A program made the position numbers and the translations under genes. Below, piece after piece: positions 46,320 through 58,092 of a stretch of 64,000 nucleotides of DNA. Each line of letters starts with the position of its first letter. The first letter of the stretch is position 1. The stretch covers positions 98,132,015 to 98,196,014 of the forward strand of contig NC_057823.1 of the NCBI RefSeq assembly GCF_910594005.1. The letters are read 5' to 3'. The notes below the pieces were generated by a model. The model saw nothing but the letters and a program-made list of their open reading frames with translations. It ran no database searches and had not been told where the DNA came from. This DNA is from Cervus elaphus (taxonomy: Eukaryota; Chordata; Mammalia; Artiodactyla; Cervidae).

Positions 46320-46797
46320 TTAATTTTTTTATTTTTCCATTTATTTTTATTAGTTGGAGACTAATTACTTTACAATATTGTAGTGGTTTTTGTCATACAT
46401 TGACATGAATCAGCCATGGATTTACATGTGTTCCCCATCCCGCTCCCCCTCCCACCTCCCTCTCCACCCAATTCCTCTGGGTCTTCCCAGTGCACCAGCC
46501 CTGAGCACTTGTCTCATGCATCCAGCCTGGGCTGGTGATCTGTTTCACCCTTGATAATATACATGTTTCGATGCTGTTCTCTCGAAACATCCCACCCTTG
46601 CCTTCTCCCACAGAGTCCAAAATTCTGTTCTGTACATCTGTGTCTCTTTTTCTGTTTTGCATATAGGGTTATCATTACCATCTTTCTAAATTCCATATAT
46701 ATGTGTTAGTATGCTGTATTGGTCTTTATCTTTATGGCTTATTTCACTCTGTATAATGTGCTCCAGTTTCATCCATCTCATTAGAACGGATTCAAAT
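46320..46797 (-). mobile_element. L1-BT-like 3' end, 5'-truncated
   Basis: T-run tail, then the complement of a young ruminant L1 3' UTR: 'gttggagactaattacttta', 'caatattgtagtggtttttg', 'acatgaatcagccatggatt', 'ttcctctgggtcttcccagt'. About 480 bp. Open frames here are non-coding by-products. Confidence 0.9.
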
Positions 46798-46811
46798 TTT
46801 TATACTCATCT

Positions 46812-47135
46812 GTCTTAATTTGTTTGGGCTGTTTATAAACAACAAAAATTTATTTCTCACAGACAAAGGTCAGACTGTCAGCATGTTTTCTGTTCTGGCA
46901 AAGAGCCTCTTCTGGCTTGAGAGATTGCCAACTTCTCGGTGAGTCTTCACATGGTGGAAAGGGCCAAGTAGCTGTGTGGGGACTCTTCTATAAGGTCACT
47001 AGTCTCAGTTATGAGGGTTTCTTCCTCATGATGTGGTCAGCTCTCATAAGCCACACCCCCTTGTACCATCATCTCGGGAATTAAGATTTCAGTGTATGAA
47101 TCTGGGGGGATGACACATTGAGACCATAGCAACAT
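46812..47135 (-). mobile_element. MLT1-like LTR, nearly complete
   Basis: The complement of a MaLR LTR read end to end: 'taatttgtttgggctgttta', 'acaacaaaaatttatttctc', 'gagtcttcacatggtggaaa', 'gtaccatcatctcgggaatt', 'atttcagtgtatgaatctgg'. Poly-A signal complement is within 'aatttatttctc'. No internal genes. Confidence 0.85.
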
Positions 47136-47228
47136 CCCAACATTTGTCTAAGCCACACATTAAACTTCCAAAGAAATTGAGTGCAAATAAATAAAAATCC
47201 CTGATGTAGGCAGGTTTATATGTGCCAG

Positions 47229-47408
47229 AGGACTTCCCTGGTGGCCCAGATGGTAAAGACTCTGCCTGTAATACAGGACACCTGGGTTTGATCCTTCGGT
47301 TAGGAAGATCCTCTTGAGAAAGAAATGGTATTCACTTCAAAATTCTTGCTTGGAGAATCCCATGGACAGAGGAACCTGGTGGGCTCCAAGGGGTCACATG
47401 GGTCACAA
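47229..47408 (+). mobile_element. Bov-tA SINE, diverged
   Basis: Head 'gacttccctggtggcccaga', B box 'gggtttgatcc', Bov-A body to 'gaacctggtgggctcc', then a decayed end. Confidence 0.9.
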
Positions 47409-48519
47409 AATAGAGCCAGAAAAAAGGATGGGATGAGAGAGCCTTTTTGAGTGATACTAAATAGCTTTCATATCTGAGGGCCTTTAAGACTCCATGAGTT
47501 ACCAGAGAATAGATTTCTTCAAAGTAGCAAAGACTACCCTCCTCCTCTCTCACCCTCCAACCCTGTTCTGGATTTAACACCACATTGTAAATATAGGAAT
47601 GTGAAGCAGTGGTAGAAACAGAGGTAACATACAGGTTAGCATATTTGAAAAGCAGTTTCCTAAGTTAGACTCTGGATAGCTGAATTTTTAGTGCATCTTT
47701 TAAGAACAAGTAATTTGTAAATTCTTGTTGTTTTCAATATATTACTGCTCTACTTCATGTCTAGATTGTCATCAGTATTAAATACAAAGTACTAAAGATA
47801 TTTTTGTTTGCTTAATCTTTATTCAAAGCATTCATGGTATATTTTAAAGACTGTACTGTGTGATGATTATTAAAGTTAATTGCTATCCACTATCAATAGA
47901 TTTAAGAAATAAAGCACATTTGGGTCTTTTATATTTAAATAATGCTTTTTAAACATTGATAACGCATAAGCTGTCATTTGGTAAGTTTTCATTTTATACA
48001 ACTTTCAATGAAAAACAATCAAGTGGTCCAGATGTAGAATGTTGCATCACTTTTCATGATATTGATAAGGGAAAAAAAAAAAAACAAAAACCTAAAATCC
48101 AAGAATGAGAGTGAGGAGAGTCAGACATTAATTTAGAAGTTTCCCTACCTCCAGATGAATCATAGTGCTCAAGGCAAAATCCATTTCTAGAATATATATA
48201 TGTCCAAAGAGGATTTATAAAACTTCAGAACCAGAGAGCAAGCTGCCAATGAACAATTTCAGTTAGGAGAAAATATATAATTGGAATTCTCCCACCACCA
48301 CCCCCCACCCCCATATTTTTTAAAGAATCAAGAAAGAAGAATTGGCATTAAGGAAAAGGAGCTGTGTTTTTTTTTACTTAGAAAAAGTTTGCTATTTATG
48401 ATAGCCAACCTAAGCTCAAATACATGATTGATTACTTGTAACAGTTTGGAGATCTCAGTATTATTTTCTAAAGATAGAATTTAAAAATATTTTTTAATGT
48501 TTCAAACTAAATATTGGAT
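47409..48519. other. AT-rich unassigned sequence
   Basis: No gene or repeat recognised. A13 run near 48071-48083; C/A-rich stretch 48291-48312. Confidence 0.5.
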
Positions 48520-48702
48520 AAGTGTTAGTCACTCACTCATGTCCAACTCTTTATGACCCCATGGACTGTAGCCCACCAGGCTCCTCTGTACATGGAATTC
48601 TCTAGGCAAGAATACTGGAGTGGGTAGTCCTGCCCTTCTCCAGGGAATCTTCCTGACCCAGGGATTATACTTGGGTCTCCTGCATTGCAGGAACCACCAG
48701 GG
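48520..48702 (-). mobile_element. Bov-tA SINE
   Basis: Reverse-strand element ('ctcatgtccaactctttatg', 'aggcaagaatactggagtgg'), with the head shortened by about 20 bp before 'aaccaccaggga'. Confidence 0.93.
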
Positions 48703-48896
48703 AAAAAAATAATCAAAAAAAGTTCTTGAATTTATTTTTTGTCATTCTTAGTGAGTATGCAGATGATTTATGTTTATACACTCATAATTATTAGTCTGTT
48801 GTAAGTCCTCTGCTTTAAATGCATCTTGTGGCAGAAAATTACTTTTACCTCTTGTTATTATGATTAAAATAATTATACTCAACAAAGTAGATGAGA

Positions 48897-49260
48897 TTTG
48901 TTGTTGTTCCATTACTAAGTCATGTCAAACTCTTTGTGACCCCATGGACTGCAGCATACCAGGCTCCTCTGTCCTCTGCTATCTCGGAGTTTGCTCAAAT
49001 TCATGTCTATTGAGTTGGGGATGCTGGTGATGCTGGTAAAGAACCCACCTCCCAGCGCAGGAGACATGAGAGACACGGGTTCAATTCCTGGTTGGGAAGG
49101 TCCCCTGGAGGAGGGCAGGGCAACTCACTCCAGTATTCTTGCCTGGAGAATCCCATGGACAGGGGAGCTTGGAGGTCTACAGTCCTTAGGCTCACACAGT
49201 CAGATACAACTGAAGCGACTTAGTACGCATGAATCTAATCATCTCCTTATCTGCAGCCCC
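48897..49260 (-). mobile_element. BovB LINE 3' end split by a SINE
   Basis: A gtt-rich end then the complement of BovB to 'ttgagttggggatgct' (about 49026). After the SINE, 'ctaatcatctccttatctgc' resumes the expected order for ~30 bp. Confidence 0.88.
49027..49226 (+). mobile_element. Bov-tA-type SINE inserted in BovB
   Basis: 'gctggtaaagaacccacctc', 'ggttcaattcctggttggga', and a full Bov-A body to 'gaagcgacttagtacgcatg'. Belongs to the subtype whose head starts with gtaaagaaccc. Confidence 0.9.
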
Positions 49261-49349
49261 CTCTGTATAAGACACTTTTTTTTTTTTAAACTCATTGAAA
49301 TTTCATAGTGGAATACAAGAAAATTGATAACAAAGTATAAAAAGTACAA

Positions 49350-49417
49350 TGTATGACAAAACCCACTGGAAAAAAAAATAAAATAAAAAAAAAAACTGTG
49401 CATAAAAAGAAAAAAAA
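49350..49417 (+). mobile_element. Ultra-short L1-BT 3' insertion (stub plus A-tail)
   Basis: About 20 bp (tgtatgacaaaacccactgg) matching the extreme L1-BT 3' region, followed by about 48 bp of A-rich tail. Flanked by an 18-bp direct repeat, aaagtataaaaagtacaa, at 49332-49349 and 49418-49435: the target duplication of an L1-type insertion. Confidence 0.75.
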
Positions 49418-49645
49418 AAAGTATAAAAAGTACAAAAACACAATAGTGAATATTTTAAAAATTATTAATATTAGACCCTAACACAAATGAATATCTCTTC
49501 TGGAAATTTAGAATTTTAATCATATTTATTATAACCTTTATACAGCTAATAAATTCAAAATTTTAAATATAATTTTAAGAATCAGTATAATTAATTTTTA
49601 TGTCTACCTAGCCTCATGTCATGAAATCTGCTAAAACGCTAATTG

Positions 49646-49852
49646 TGTGTTGGTTGCTCAGTCGTGTCCTACTCTCTGCAAACCCATGGACTGCAGCTTG
49701 CCCAGGTTCTCCTGTCTGTGGAATTCTCCAGGCAAGAATACTGGGATGGGTTGCCATTTCCTTTTCCAGGGCATCTTCCTGACCCAGGGATTGTACTTGG
49801 GTCTCCTGCATTGCAGGCAGATTCTTTACTATCTGAGCCACAAGGGAAGTCC
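49646..49852 (-). mobile_element. Bov-tA SINE
   Basis: Full reverse-strand element ending 'atctgagccacaagggaagt'. Only a weak ctaatt repeat flanks it. Confidence 0.94.
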
Positions 49853-50784
49853 CTACTATCTAATTATTCCAGATATATTATAGGGCTTTTTTTCCATTTT
49901 AGCAATGAAAAGAACATACTTTGTATGATTTCTGTTCTTTGAATTTGTTGATGTTTGTTTTACAGCCCAGACTATAGTCTGTCTTGGTCAACTGCCATAT
50001 CCACTTAAAAAAAAAAATGTATGTCCTGCTGTTGTTGGGCAGATTGTACTATAAATTTCAATTTGGTCAAGCTGTTTGACATCTCGGGCCTTCCAAACCC
50101 TTACTGATTTTCTGTCTTCTGAAATTGATTACTGAGGAAGAAATGAGAAGTCTCCATGTATACCTGTATGTTTTTCTATTTCTTCTTTTACTATAACAGT
50201 ATTTGCTTCATGTAATTTGAAGTACTCTTGGTGGCTAATCCATTCTTAGGATTGTTACATTTTCTTGATGAACTTATTAGCTTAAAATTATTTGATGTTC
50301 CTCTGTACCCTAGGTAATTTTTTTATTCTGCAATATAATTTTTTTTTTCCTGGTAATCTATTCATGTCACCTTTAACCAATGTTGCATGATGTATTTTTC
50401 CCAGTCTTTTACATTTAACTAATCTATGTATGTGTATTTAAAGTTGGTTTCCTATTACACATGACATATTTTTAAATTTTATTTTAAATTTTAAATTTAA
50501 TATCTTTTTAAATTTTAATTTGACAATCCACTTCATACTGGAGTATTCGATCATTCCTATTTAATATAATTATGTGATTTGATGTGAGTATTCCATGTTG
50601 TTAGATATATTCTCTATGGTGACTTTGTTCCTTCTTTTTGCCTTTGTTCCCTACCTTCATTTGGATTCAGTATTTTTTATTCCAATTCTTTTCTGTTGCT
50701 GAATCAGTTTTATCCTTATTTTTTTTTTATTAATTGGCCTAGACTTAATGAAATATGTCAGTAACTTATTATTGTCTACGTTTT

Positions 50785-51125
50785 AAAAAAGTCATTGAAA
50801 TATAGTTGACTTGAAATATTATTATTTTCAGATATACAACATAGTGATTCAGTATTTTTATATTATACACACCACACAAAATTATTATAAAATATTGACT
50901 ATAATCCCTATACTGTACATAACTTCCCTGTGACTTACTAGTTTCCTAACTGGTAGTTTATACCTCTTCTTCCCCTTTGTCGTGTTTGGTTCCCCCACCC
51001 CACCCCTCATTAGTGGTAATCACTAATTTGTTCCTTGTATTGGAGTCTGTTTCTGTTTTATTTGTTTGTAGTTTTGGTTTTTATTTATTATACTACTCTG
51101 CATAAAGTTTATAAAACTTAAAACA
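50785..51125 (-). mobile_element. L1 3'-UTR fragment nested in older L1
   Basis: 'gaaatatagttgacttgaaa', 'tacaacatagtgattcagta', 'tggtaatcactaatttgttc' match the complement of an old L1 3' UTR; a second insertion rather than a continuation of the endonuclease region. Confidence 0.65.
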
Positions 51126-51383
51126 GTGTGTTCCCAAATCTTCCCTCTTACCTTTTGTGTTATTTTAAAACACAGTTTATCTTAATAGACCTCGTAAATC
51201 TCACACTATGTTGTTTGTGTTTTTTGCTCACATAATCAGTTATCTTACATAGGGATGTGAAATAAGACAACAGTGACTTTTATGTTTACATCTCTTTGTA
51301 GTTTCTGTCTTCTCCATTTACTTTTGCCCATCAAATTTCCATAAGATGATAAACTTTTACTTTCATAAGACTTTGTACAATAT

Positions 51384-51760
51384 TTCAGTTCAGTTCAGTC
51401 ACTCAGTTGTGTCCAACTCTTTGCGACCCCATGGACTGCAGCACGCCAGTTTTCCTTGTCCATCACCAATTCCTGGAGTCTATCCAAACTCATGTCCATT
51501 GAGTGGGTGATGCCATCCAACCATCTCATCCTCTGTCATCCCCTTCTCCTCCTGCCTTCAATCTTTCCCAGCATCAGGGTCTTTTCCAATGAGTCAGCTC
51601 TTTGCATCAGGTGACCAAAGTATTGGAGTTTCAGCTTCAGCATCAGTCCTTCCAGTGAATATTCAGGACTGGTATCCTTTAGGATGGACTGGTTGGATCT
51701 CCTTGCAGTCCAAGGGACTCTCAAGAGTCTTCTCCAACACCACAGTTCAAAAGCATCAGT
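51384..51760 (-). mobile_element. BovB LINE 3' end
   Basis: Low-divergence complement of the BovB terminus. The minus-strand frame 51724-51536 reads MRVPWTARRSNQSILKD, EYSLEGLMLKLKLQYFGHLM. Possible 7-bp target repeat aatattt at 51379-51385 and 51763-51769. Confidence 0.95.
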
Positions 51761-52008
51761 TTAATATTTAGTGTACAGCAGGTCTCCTGGCAATACATTC
51801 CAGTGTTTGTTTTCTGAAAGGGTTCTTATTTTTGAAGTGTATTTCACTGGATATGGAATTCTGGGTTTATTTCTTGCCGCCCCACCCCCTTCCAGTATTT
51901 TGAATTGTTTCTCAGAAGAAGTATGCTATAATTATTTTTGTCCCTCTTTATGTGTGTTTTTTTTCTGGCTGCCTTTAAGCTTTTCTCTTTATTTTTAGTT
52001 AGTTTTTT

Positions 52009-52032
52009 TTGTTTGTTTGTTTGTTTGTTTTT
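52009..52032. repeat. (GTTT)n simple repeat
   Basis: Five to six TTTG units followed by a T run, within the old L1. Confidence 0.9.
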
Positions 52033-52760
52033 TTTTTGATTAAGGTATTGTTGTTGTTATCCTGCTAGGGTTTCTCTGTGCTACTGGTGTCTATATTTTG
52101 TTGTCTATCTCCTGTATGTTTTTATTTCTTTTGGAAAGTTCTCAGCTATTGTCTCTCCAACCTTCCTTTTTTCTCCCCTTTCTTTCCTCTCATTCTTGAA
52201 CTTCTCAAACTTGAATTTAGGCCATTTGTTTAATTCCACAGCTTCTGGATACTGTCTTTTTTTTTTTTTTTTTAATTATTTTCCTCTTTATGCTTGACTT
52301 TGGATGATTTCTGCTGACTGTCGAGTTCATCAAAAGAATTCTTTATCATTGATTTTATTTCTAACAATCCCATTATATTCTTTCTTACAGATCATATCTC
52401 TCCACTAAAATTCCCTAGTCTGTTCATGTATGTTAATCAACATTTTCCTCGCAATTTTTTCAAAAATCAAATATAGCTCTTTTCCATTTCCTAATAGCTA
52501 CAATATTTGGGTCATTTCTGAGTCTGGTCCTGTTTATTGCTTTCTGTCTTAAAAGTGGGTCATTTCCCTTGTTTTCTACATGCTCTTTAACTTTTGATTG
52601 ACTAACATCTATCACATGTAGCATAACAATAGAGACAGAAAAATCCTACTTTTGTCACAGAATAGTCCTGCTGCTTTTTCTATTAGGCCTGAGTGTAGGT
52701 GGTTGATTCACTCTATTTAGGAGTTGAACTGTTGGGATTTTATTCCTATTTTTATCTTGG

Positions 52761-53519
52761 CAGTGTATGGTCCATCATTCTCTGGGCGAGGGCTCTAGAT
52801 GCCTTGTGCTTAAGGCAGGACCCAGGAGGCTAGAGGATTTTCCTGTGTTTTGATTCCTCTCTAAGCTTTCTGCTATCCCTCCTCGCTTGTTTGCATGGGG
52901 CAGGGGCAGGGCAGGGGAGGGTTCTGAATCCATGTTCCTTGTGCTCCCTCAGCAGTGGACTATCACTGATTGTTTCTTGTCCCCAGGCTTATGATAAAGG
53001 CAGGGGCAGACCCCCGTTGTCCTCGTCCACCTAAATCTTAGATAAACCTTGTGCTCCTGGGCATCAGGATGAGGCTTTCTCAGAAAACTCCTTCATCCTG
53101 ATGTTCTTGGTAGTAAGGAGTTCACTGCCTCTTGTCTTGAGGTTACAGAGCTCCACCTGCAATCAGTATAGGGCCCTTTGCCCAGGATGACTTCCTGATT
53201 CTCTACCAGGGCCAAGAGCTTTGGCATCCCTCTAACCCCAGCATCAACGTGTTATTGTTTGTGTCTAGGACATGAATAGTTTCTCTATACTTTCCCCAGA
53301 GGCAAACTTTATTTTCTCTACTTTGCCAAAAGAAGTCATCCTTGTCTGAGTCCTTGAATAAGAGTATCTGTTGTCCCTTCTGCAGCAGTTCTTTTTGTTT
53401 TGTTTTTATCAATTTTGCTAAGGGATTATTATTAATAACAGTATAAAAACTAAAAACAGAATAAGAGAAAACCTACATATATATATTACATATATATAAA
53501 GAATAAAAGCTACAGTGAC
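52761..53519. other. Unassigned, GC-richer stretch between two L1s
   Basis: No gene recognised. 52770-53240 is the most GC-rich stretch of the eastern half. Position and orientation suggest the 5' region of the minus-strand old L1, but I could not match it. A C/T-rich and G-rich run lies at 52895-52922. Confidence 0.4.
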
Positions 53520-54002
53520 TGTGAAAGAAGTGAAGCTCTACCTGTAAATGACATTGCTGTGTATCTAGAAACTGCTCTGAGAATTAGTAAGTAAACTGAG
53601 CAAGACTGCACGATAGAACTTCAGCACATAGAAATAAATTATATTTTTCTATAGTAGCAATGGAATATTAGACCTGAAATAGAAAAATACTTTTTTCATA
53701 GCAACAGGATATTCATATATCAAACTGTAATATATCTTATAAAATTATGCATGACATCTCTGTTGAAAATGACAAAACCATGCAGAAAGAAATGAAAGAT
53801 CTAAATAGATGGAAAAATATATAATTTTCATTGACAAAAAGACTTCATATTTTCTTAATGTGAATTCTTTCTAAATTAATCTGTAGATTTGAAAAAAAGT
53901 CATCATTAATAGTGAATGGTTTTTTGAAGAAATTGATAAGCAGGTTCTGAAAGTCGCATGGAAATTCAAAAGACTTAGAGGAGCCCAAATAATCTTGAAT
54001 GC

Positions 54003-54330
54003 TGATCGTTGGTGTCCCCTGGCCCCAGGTTCACATGTCAAAACCCTTCCCCACAATGTGATGGTATTGGAGGTGGGGCCTTTGGAAGGTAATTGAGTGT
54101 GGGCCCTCATGGTTTATTTAATGCTTTTATAAAAAGAGGAAGAGACCCCACATGTCTCTCTCTATCTTCCATGTAAACTGACAAGAAATTTCTCACCAAG
54201 AACTTGACCATACTGCGACCCTGGCCTCAGACTTCTAGCCTCCAGAACTGGAGAAATAAATGTTTGCTTTTTAGTCACCAAGTATATTGTATCCTATTAT
54301 AGCAGCACAAACTAAGATAAATAAGAACAA
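54003..54330 (+). mobile_element. MLT1/MaLR-like LTR inserted in L1
   Basis: Ordered blocks of a mammalian MaLR LTR: 'caatgtgatggtattggagg', 'tggggcctttggaaggtaat', 'cagacttctagcctccagaa', poly-A context 'ggagaaataaatgtttg', 'cctattatagcagcacaaac'. No internal genes. Confidence 0.85.
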
Positions 54331-54368
54331 AGTTGTTTAACCAGTTCTGTTAGCTGGTTTTGTGACAT

Positions 54369-54410
54369 CTGATTTCTCAGTCACTCGGTCTGATTTCTCA
54401 GTCACTCGGT
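54369..54410. repeat. 21-bp tandem duplication at a SINE edge
   Basis: A 21-bp unit starting ctgatttctcagtcactcgg occurs twice without change (54369-54389, 54390-54410); its second half is the start of the adjoining Bov-tA. Confidence 0.95.
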
Positions 54411-54611
54411 CGTGTCTGACTCTTTGTGACCTATGGGCTGTAGCCCTCCAGGCTCCTCTGTCCATGGAATTTTCCAGACAAGAATACTGGAGTGGGTTGC
54501 CATTTCCTTCTCCAGGGGACCTTCCTGACCCAAGTATTGAACTTGCATCTGCTGCGGCTCCTGCATTGGCAGGTGGATATTTTTTTTACCACTGAACCAC
54601 CTGAGAAGCCC
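54411..54611 (-). mobile_element. Bov-tA SINE
   Basis: Reverse-strand element. The B-box side is altered ('gcatctgctgcggctcctgc') and the head carries a T8 run (54581-54588). Confidence 0.93.
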
Positions 54612-55348
54612 ATATATTAAACCTATAGTAAACAGAACAGTGTGTAATTGGTATAAGTATAGGAGAGTCTATCAATAAATTATAGTCAAGAACTTGACAA
54701 GCACAATATTGTAATGCGATTTTTGACAAAGGTGCCAAGTTAAATCAACGGAAAAGTCCTTTTAACGAATCATTCTGGAACAACTAGGTATTCATAAAAA
54801 TATAAAACAGAAGATAAATGTCAATCAAAATTTATACTCTTAGGTAATTATGTAAGAGATATAAAAAAAATAATGTTACAAATGACTTTTATAAGACTAC
54901 TTATATGTCTTATTCATAAAATTTCAATATTTTTAAGAAAACAGGAATATTCATTAAAAGAAAAATAGATAAGCAGATACTGTTATATTCATATAATGAA
55001 GTATTCAAAAATAAAAAAAGAATTGAGCTCCTAACAAACTCAAGAACATGCATGACTCAAAAAATAATATGTTGAATAAAATGATATATATTCTATGATT
55101 TCACTTTTTTGAAGTATAAGCATAATTAGACTGATATTGAAAATAAGAAAGTAGTTACTTCTAGTAAGGTTGGAATTGAGTGGAGAGAATCATCAGGAAA
55201 CATTCAAAGGAGATATAAATGTTCTATATCTTACTTTGATTGGTTATTACATAACTGCATGTAATCATCAAAACTCATCAAACCAAACACTCAAGCACTG
55301 TATTATAAGGCATGTATATTTTATCTTAATTTTTTAAAATTAAAAAAA

Positions 55349-55440
55349 ATTTTTTTTTCATTTATTTTTATTAGCTGGAGGCTAATTACTTTACAATATT
55401 GTAGTGGTTTTTGCCATACATTGACATGAATCAGCCATGG
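55349..55440 (-). mobile_element. L1-BT-like 3' end, ~92 bp
   Basis: T-run, then 'gctggaggctaattacttta', 'caatattgtagtggtttttg', 'ccatacattgacatgaatca'. Same family and orientation as 46320-46797, but truncated after ~85 bp. Confidence 0.9.
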
Positions 55441-56926
55441 AGTTTTAAAAATTTCTAAACTGAAAAATTTTGTGAAAAATATACCTTTTTGATTTATTAT
55501 TGTATAAAACATAGATTAAAGTTTAACAAGTTTCTTATATTTCTATGTTTGTAAACAAAACATATATGCGATATAGTCACTGAAAAAATAGTAAGAAGAT
55601 AAACCCCAACAGGAGATGTCTGTAAATTTTATATTAACGTTTAGTCTCTAATATGGAAGTACTAATTTTGATTTGCTATGCTTTTCCTCCATGATTTGTG
55701 GAAATTCTGAGTACATAAAATGAGGATGCTTTCCTATAGGAAAAAGTAGCATTTGCTGCTGCCTACATGACAATGAATCTGCTCAGCTAGCGGCACTTTT
55801 GCCTTTTCTATAACCTGCGTTTGTAAAGAAGTGTTTAATTGAGTACCTTCGTCTGCCACTGACCCAAATTTTTGTCTCTTGGACTGACACACTTGGTATT
55901 AGAGTAGAAACAGAGAGGTTTTTCCTATGGAGTAAACACCAGTGAGAAAATCTAGTGACTGTTCTGGATAAGGACAGAAGTGTCCTGACCCTGTATTGCA
56001 AATTTTCTCTGGAGCAAAGACAGTGGCTGACAACAGTCTCTACTCACCTTCTCCTCTTGGTCTAATGCCAGTAAATCTTCAAAATGGCAGAGTCCCACTA
56101 TGCAGGAACCACATTAGATGACTTCTTCTAAATAGATTAGGGAGGCTGGTTTACTGAAACAGTTCCAGAAGGGGTTTTAAAAAGTAGAACCAGATTAATG
56201 AGCTTTACTTACACTGTGCATTATTTTTTCCTTCAGTTATGATGTGTGTATGTGAACAGTCTTAAAAGAAAATGCTGCACAAACTTTGACTTCTTCTGAT
56301 TAAAATCAAGGGTCAAAGTCTTGGTATCACATATTCTGACAAGAAGGAAAAATAGTCATTGTACTGCCAGGTTCCATGTACAAACTTTTCAAATATTCCC
56401 TCACCAGATTTATTGGCCTGAATGCACATGTTCCTCTCAATATATTTATTTAAAAAAATTGAATATGCAATACATAAATAAATTTTTCATGAGAAACTTC
56501 AAAAAAGACAGATACCTCCACTCTATTTCTTGACTATTATCCTATCTCAAACCTCCACTGTGTTGAATTTAAAATGCAAGCCTCAGAATTAAAAACTTTC
56601 TTTTTATTCCCTCCCTTTATATTTATTGTAATTTTCCTGAGTTATGCTTTTGCTTGGCATTTACTATAATGTCCTTGTAAGTTTCTTTAATAGAGATGAT
56701 ATTATACTAAACTTTATGTTCTCAAAAATGCATCTTTACTAAAATTTTTCTTTGGCTTTCTCTCCTGGCTCGTCAATTCACTCTATAATATTAGCCACTC
56801 TGCTGTATAATTTAGTCCTTTTAAGAGTTGTTCATGTCAATAATATTTCTATAATTTCTATTATAAACAATATTTCTAAGTTCTCTTTTTTAATAGATCA
56901 GTATGCTTTTGCTCAGCATTATGTAA

Positions 56927-56960
<34 letters not shown>

Positions 56961-57272
56961 GTCTTTACTAGTGACATAATCTTGGTAAGTGTAACTTCTG
57001 CAGTGGATATGGTCCACTCAGTTGTTCATCACCTTTGACATTTTTTTCATACTGTGTATTGGCATATAAAAGAGACACATTTAATTATCTGATACAGACA
57101 AAGTGGTAGTGGAAGTAGGCTCTTTAATGTTTGGAAAAACATAAATTGACCTAGTAAAATCAGATATTTTCCTTCAAAATACTTCTGTCAAGAATCGGTT
57201 ATGGTTAGTCATTATACTAGCCTATATATGAGTATAGCATTAAAGCAAATAACATTCATTTATAAAATCATT
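55441..57272. other. AT-rich unassigned sequence
   Basis: About 1.8 kb, no gene or repeat recognised apart from an (AC)n(AT)n microsatellite at 56927-56960. Confidence 0.5.
56927..56960. repeat. (AC)n(AT)n microsatellite
   Basis: A few AC units followed by about 12-13 AT units. Confidence 0.92.
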
Positions 57273-57380
57273 ATTTATTCAACAAATATTTACTGAAAGC
57301 TGCTATGTGCCAAAGCGAATCTATATGCCAAGGTTGGAGCTTAAGGGTGAGCCCAACAAAAACAAGGTTACTATGAGTAA
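57273..57380 (-). mobile_element. L2 3'-end fragment
   Basis: 'tatttattcaacaaatattt', 'gctgctatgtgccaaagcga' and 'gttggagcttaagggtgagc' follow the complement of the L2 3' end. It may extend further downstream in decayed form. Confidence 0.65.
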
Positions 57381-57737
57381 CTATTCAATGAAGGATTTTT
57401 TAACATAGCATCAAGTGTTCTAAAGTAATGGAAATGATGCATGTCAGGTGACTGAGCAGTACTGAGTGGCCGCATTGGTGAAGGCTGAATTGCATAAAGA
57501 CACCAACCAATCAAATGTTAGGGGAAATAACATTTCAGAGGGATATTTTGGGAAAGTCATCATGGGAAAAAATGAGCTTAGGAATGCTTACAGAATAGGA
57601 CTTAGATGTTTAATATAGAGATTCGTGATCAAGACAAAATGAGCAAGTAGGAAATATGAACTTATGCCTGAGAGGGAGGCAAGAGCTATAATGTGCACAT
57701 GTGATAGATCACAACAGTGAGTTTTTTTCTATGTTCA
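57381..57737. other. Unassigned, possibly decayed L2
   Basis: No gene recognised; some order resemblance to L2 continues to about 57560. Confidence 0.4.
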
Positions 57738-58092
57738 ATCAGTCAGTTCATTCGCTGAGTCTTGTCCGACTCTTTGTGACCCCAAGGACTGCAGCACGCC
57801 AGGCCTCCCTGTCCATCACCAACTCCTGGAGTTTACTCAAACTCATGTCCATTGAGTCGGTGATGCCATCCAACCATCTCATCCTCTGTCATCCCCTTTT
57901 CCTCTTGCTTTCAATCTTTCCCAGCATCAGGGTCTTTTTCAAGGAGTCAGCTCGCTGCATCAGGTGGCCAAAGTATTGGAGTTTCAGCTTCAACATCCGT
58001 CCTTCCAATGAATATTCAGGACTGATCTCCTTTAGGATAGACTGATTTGATCTCCTTGCCGTCCAAGCGATTCTCCAGAGTTTTATCCAACA
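57738..58092 (-). mobile_element. BovB LINE 3' end
   Basis: Complement of the BovB terminus from 'cagtcagttcattcgctgag' to 'ccgtccaagcgattctccag'. 355 bp; the minus-strand frame 58095-57889 reads ARRSNQSILKEISPEYSLEG and SLKKTLMLGKIESKRKRG. Confidence 0.95.

Larger units (their letters stand above)
49885..52760 (-). mobile_element. Old L1, ORF2 endonuclease region and upstream part
   Basis: Two ordered segments in the same orientation. 49885-50775 follows the complement of the ORF2 endonuclease region ('tatgatttctgttctttgaa', 'cctgctgttgttgggcagat', 'cttactgattttctgtcttc', 'gtttttgcttcatg'-like). 51130-52760 follows the complement of sequence nearer the L1 5' side ('ggctgcctttaagcttttct', 'gttctcagctattgtctctc', 'gggtcatttctgagtctggt'). 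Interrupted by another L1 3' end and a BovB. No coding capacity. Confidence 0.75.
53520..55335 (+). mobile_element. Old L1, ORF2 3' half and 3' end, with two insertions
   Basis: Plus-strand L1: 'ctgtgtatctagaaactgct', 'ctatagtagcaatggaatat', 'aaagatctaaatagatggaa', 'gaagaaattgataagcaggt', 'tttgacaaaggtgccaagtt', 'attcatataatgaagtattc', 'aatgttctatatcttacttt', 'aaaactcatcaaacc'. An LTR (54003-54330) and a Bov-tA (54411-54611) interrupt it. Stops throughout. Confidence 0.85.
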
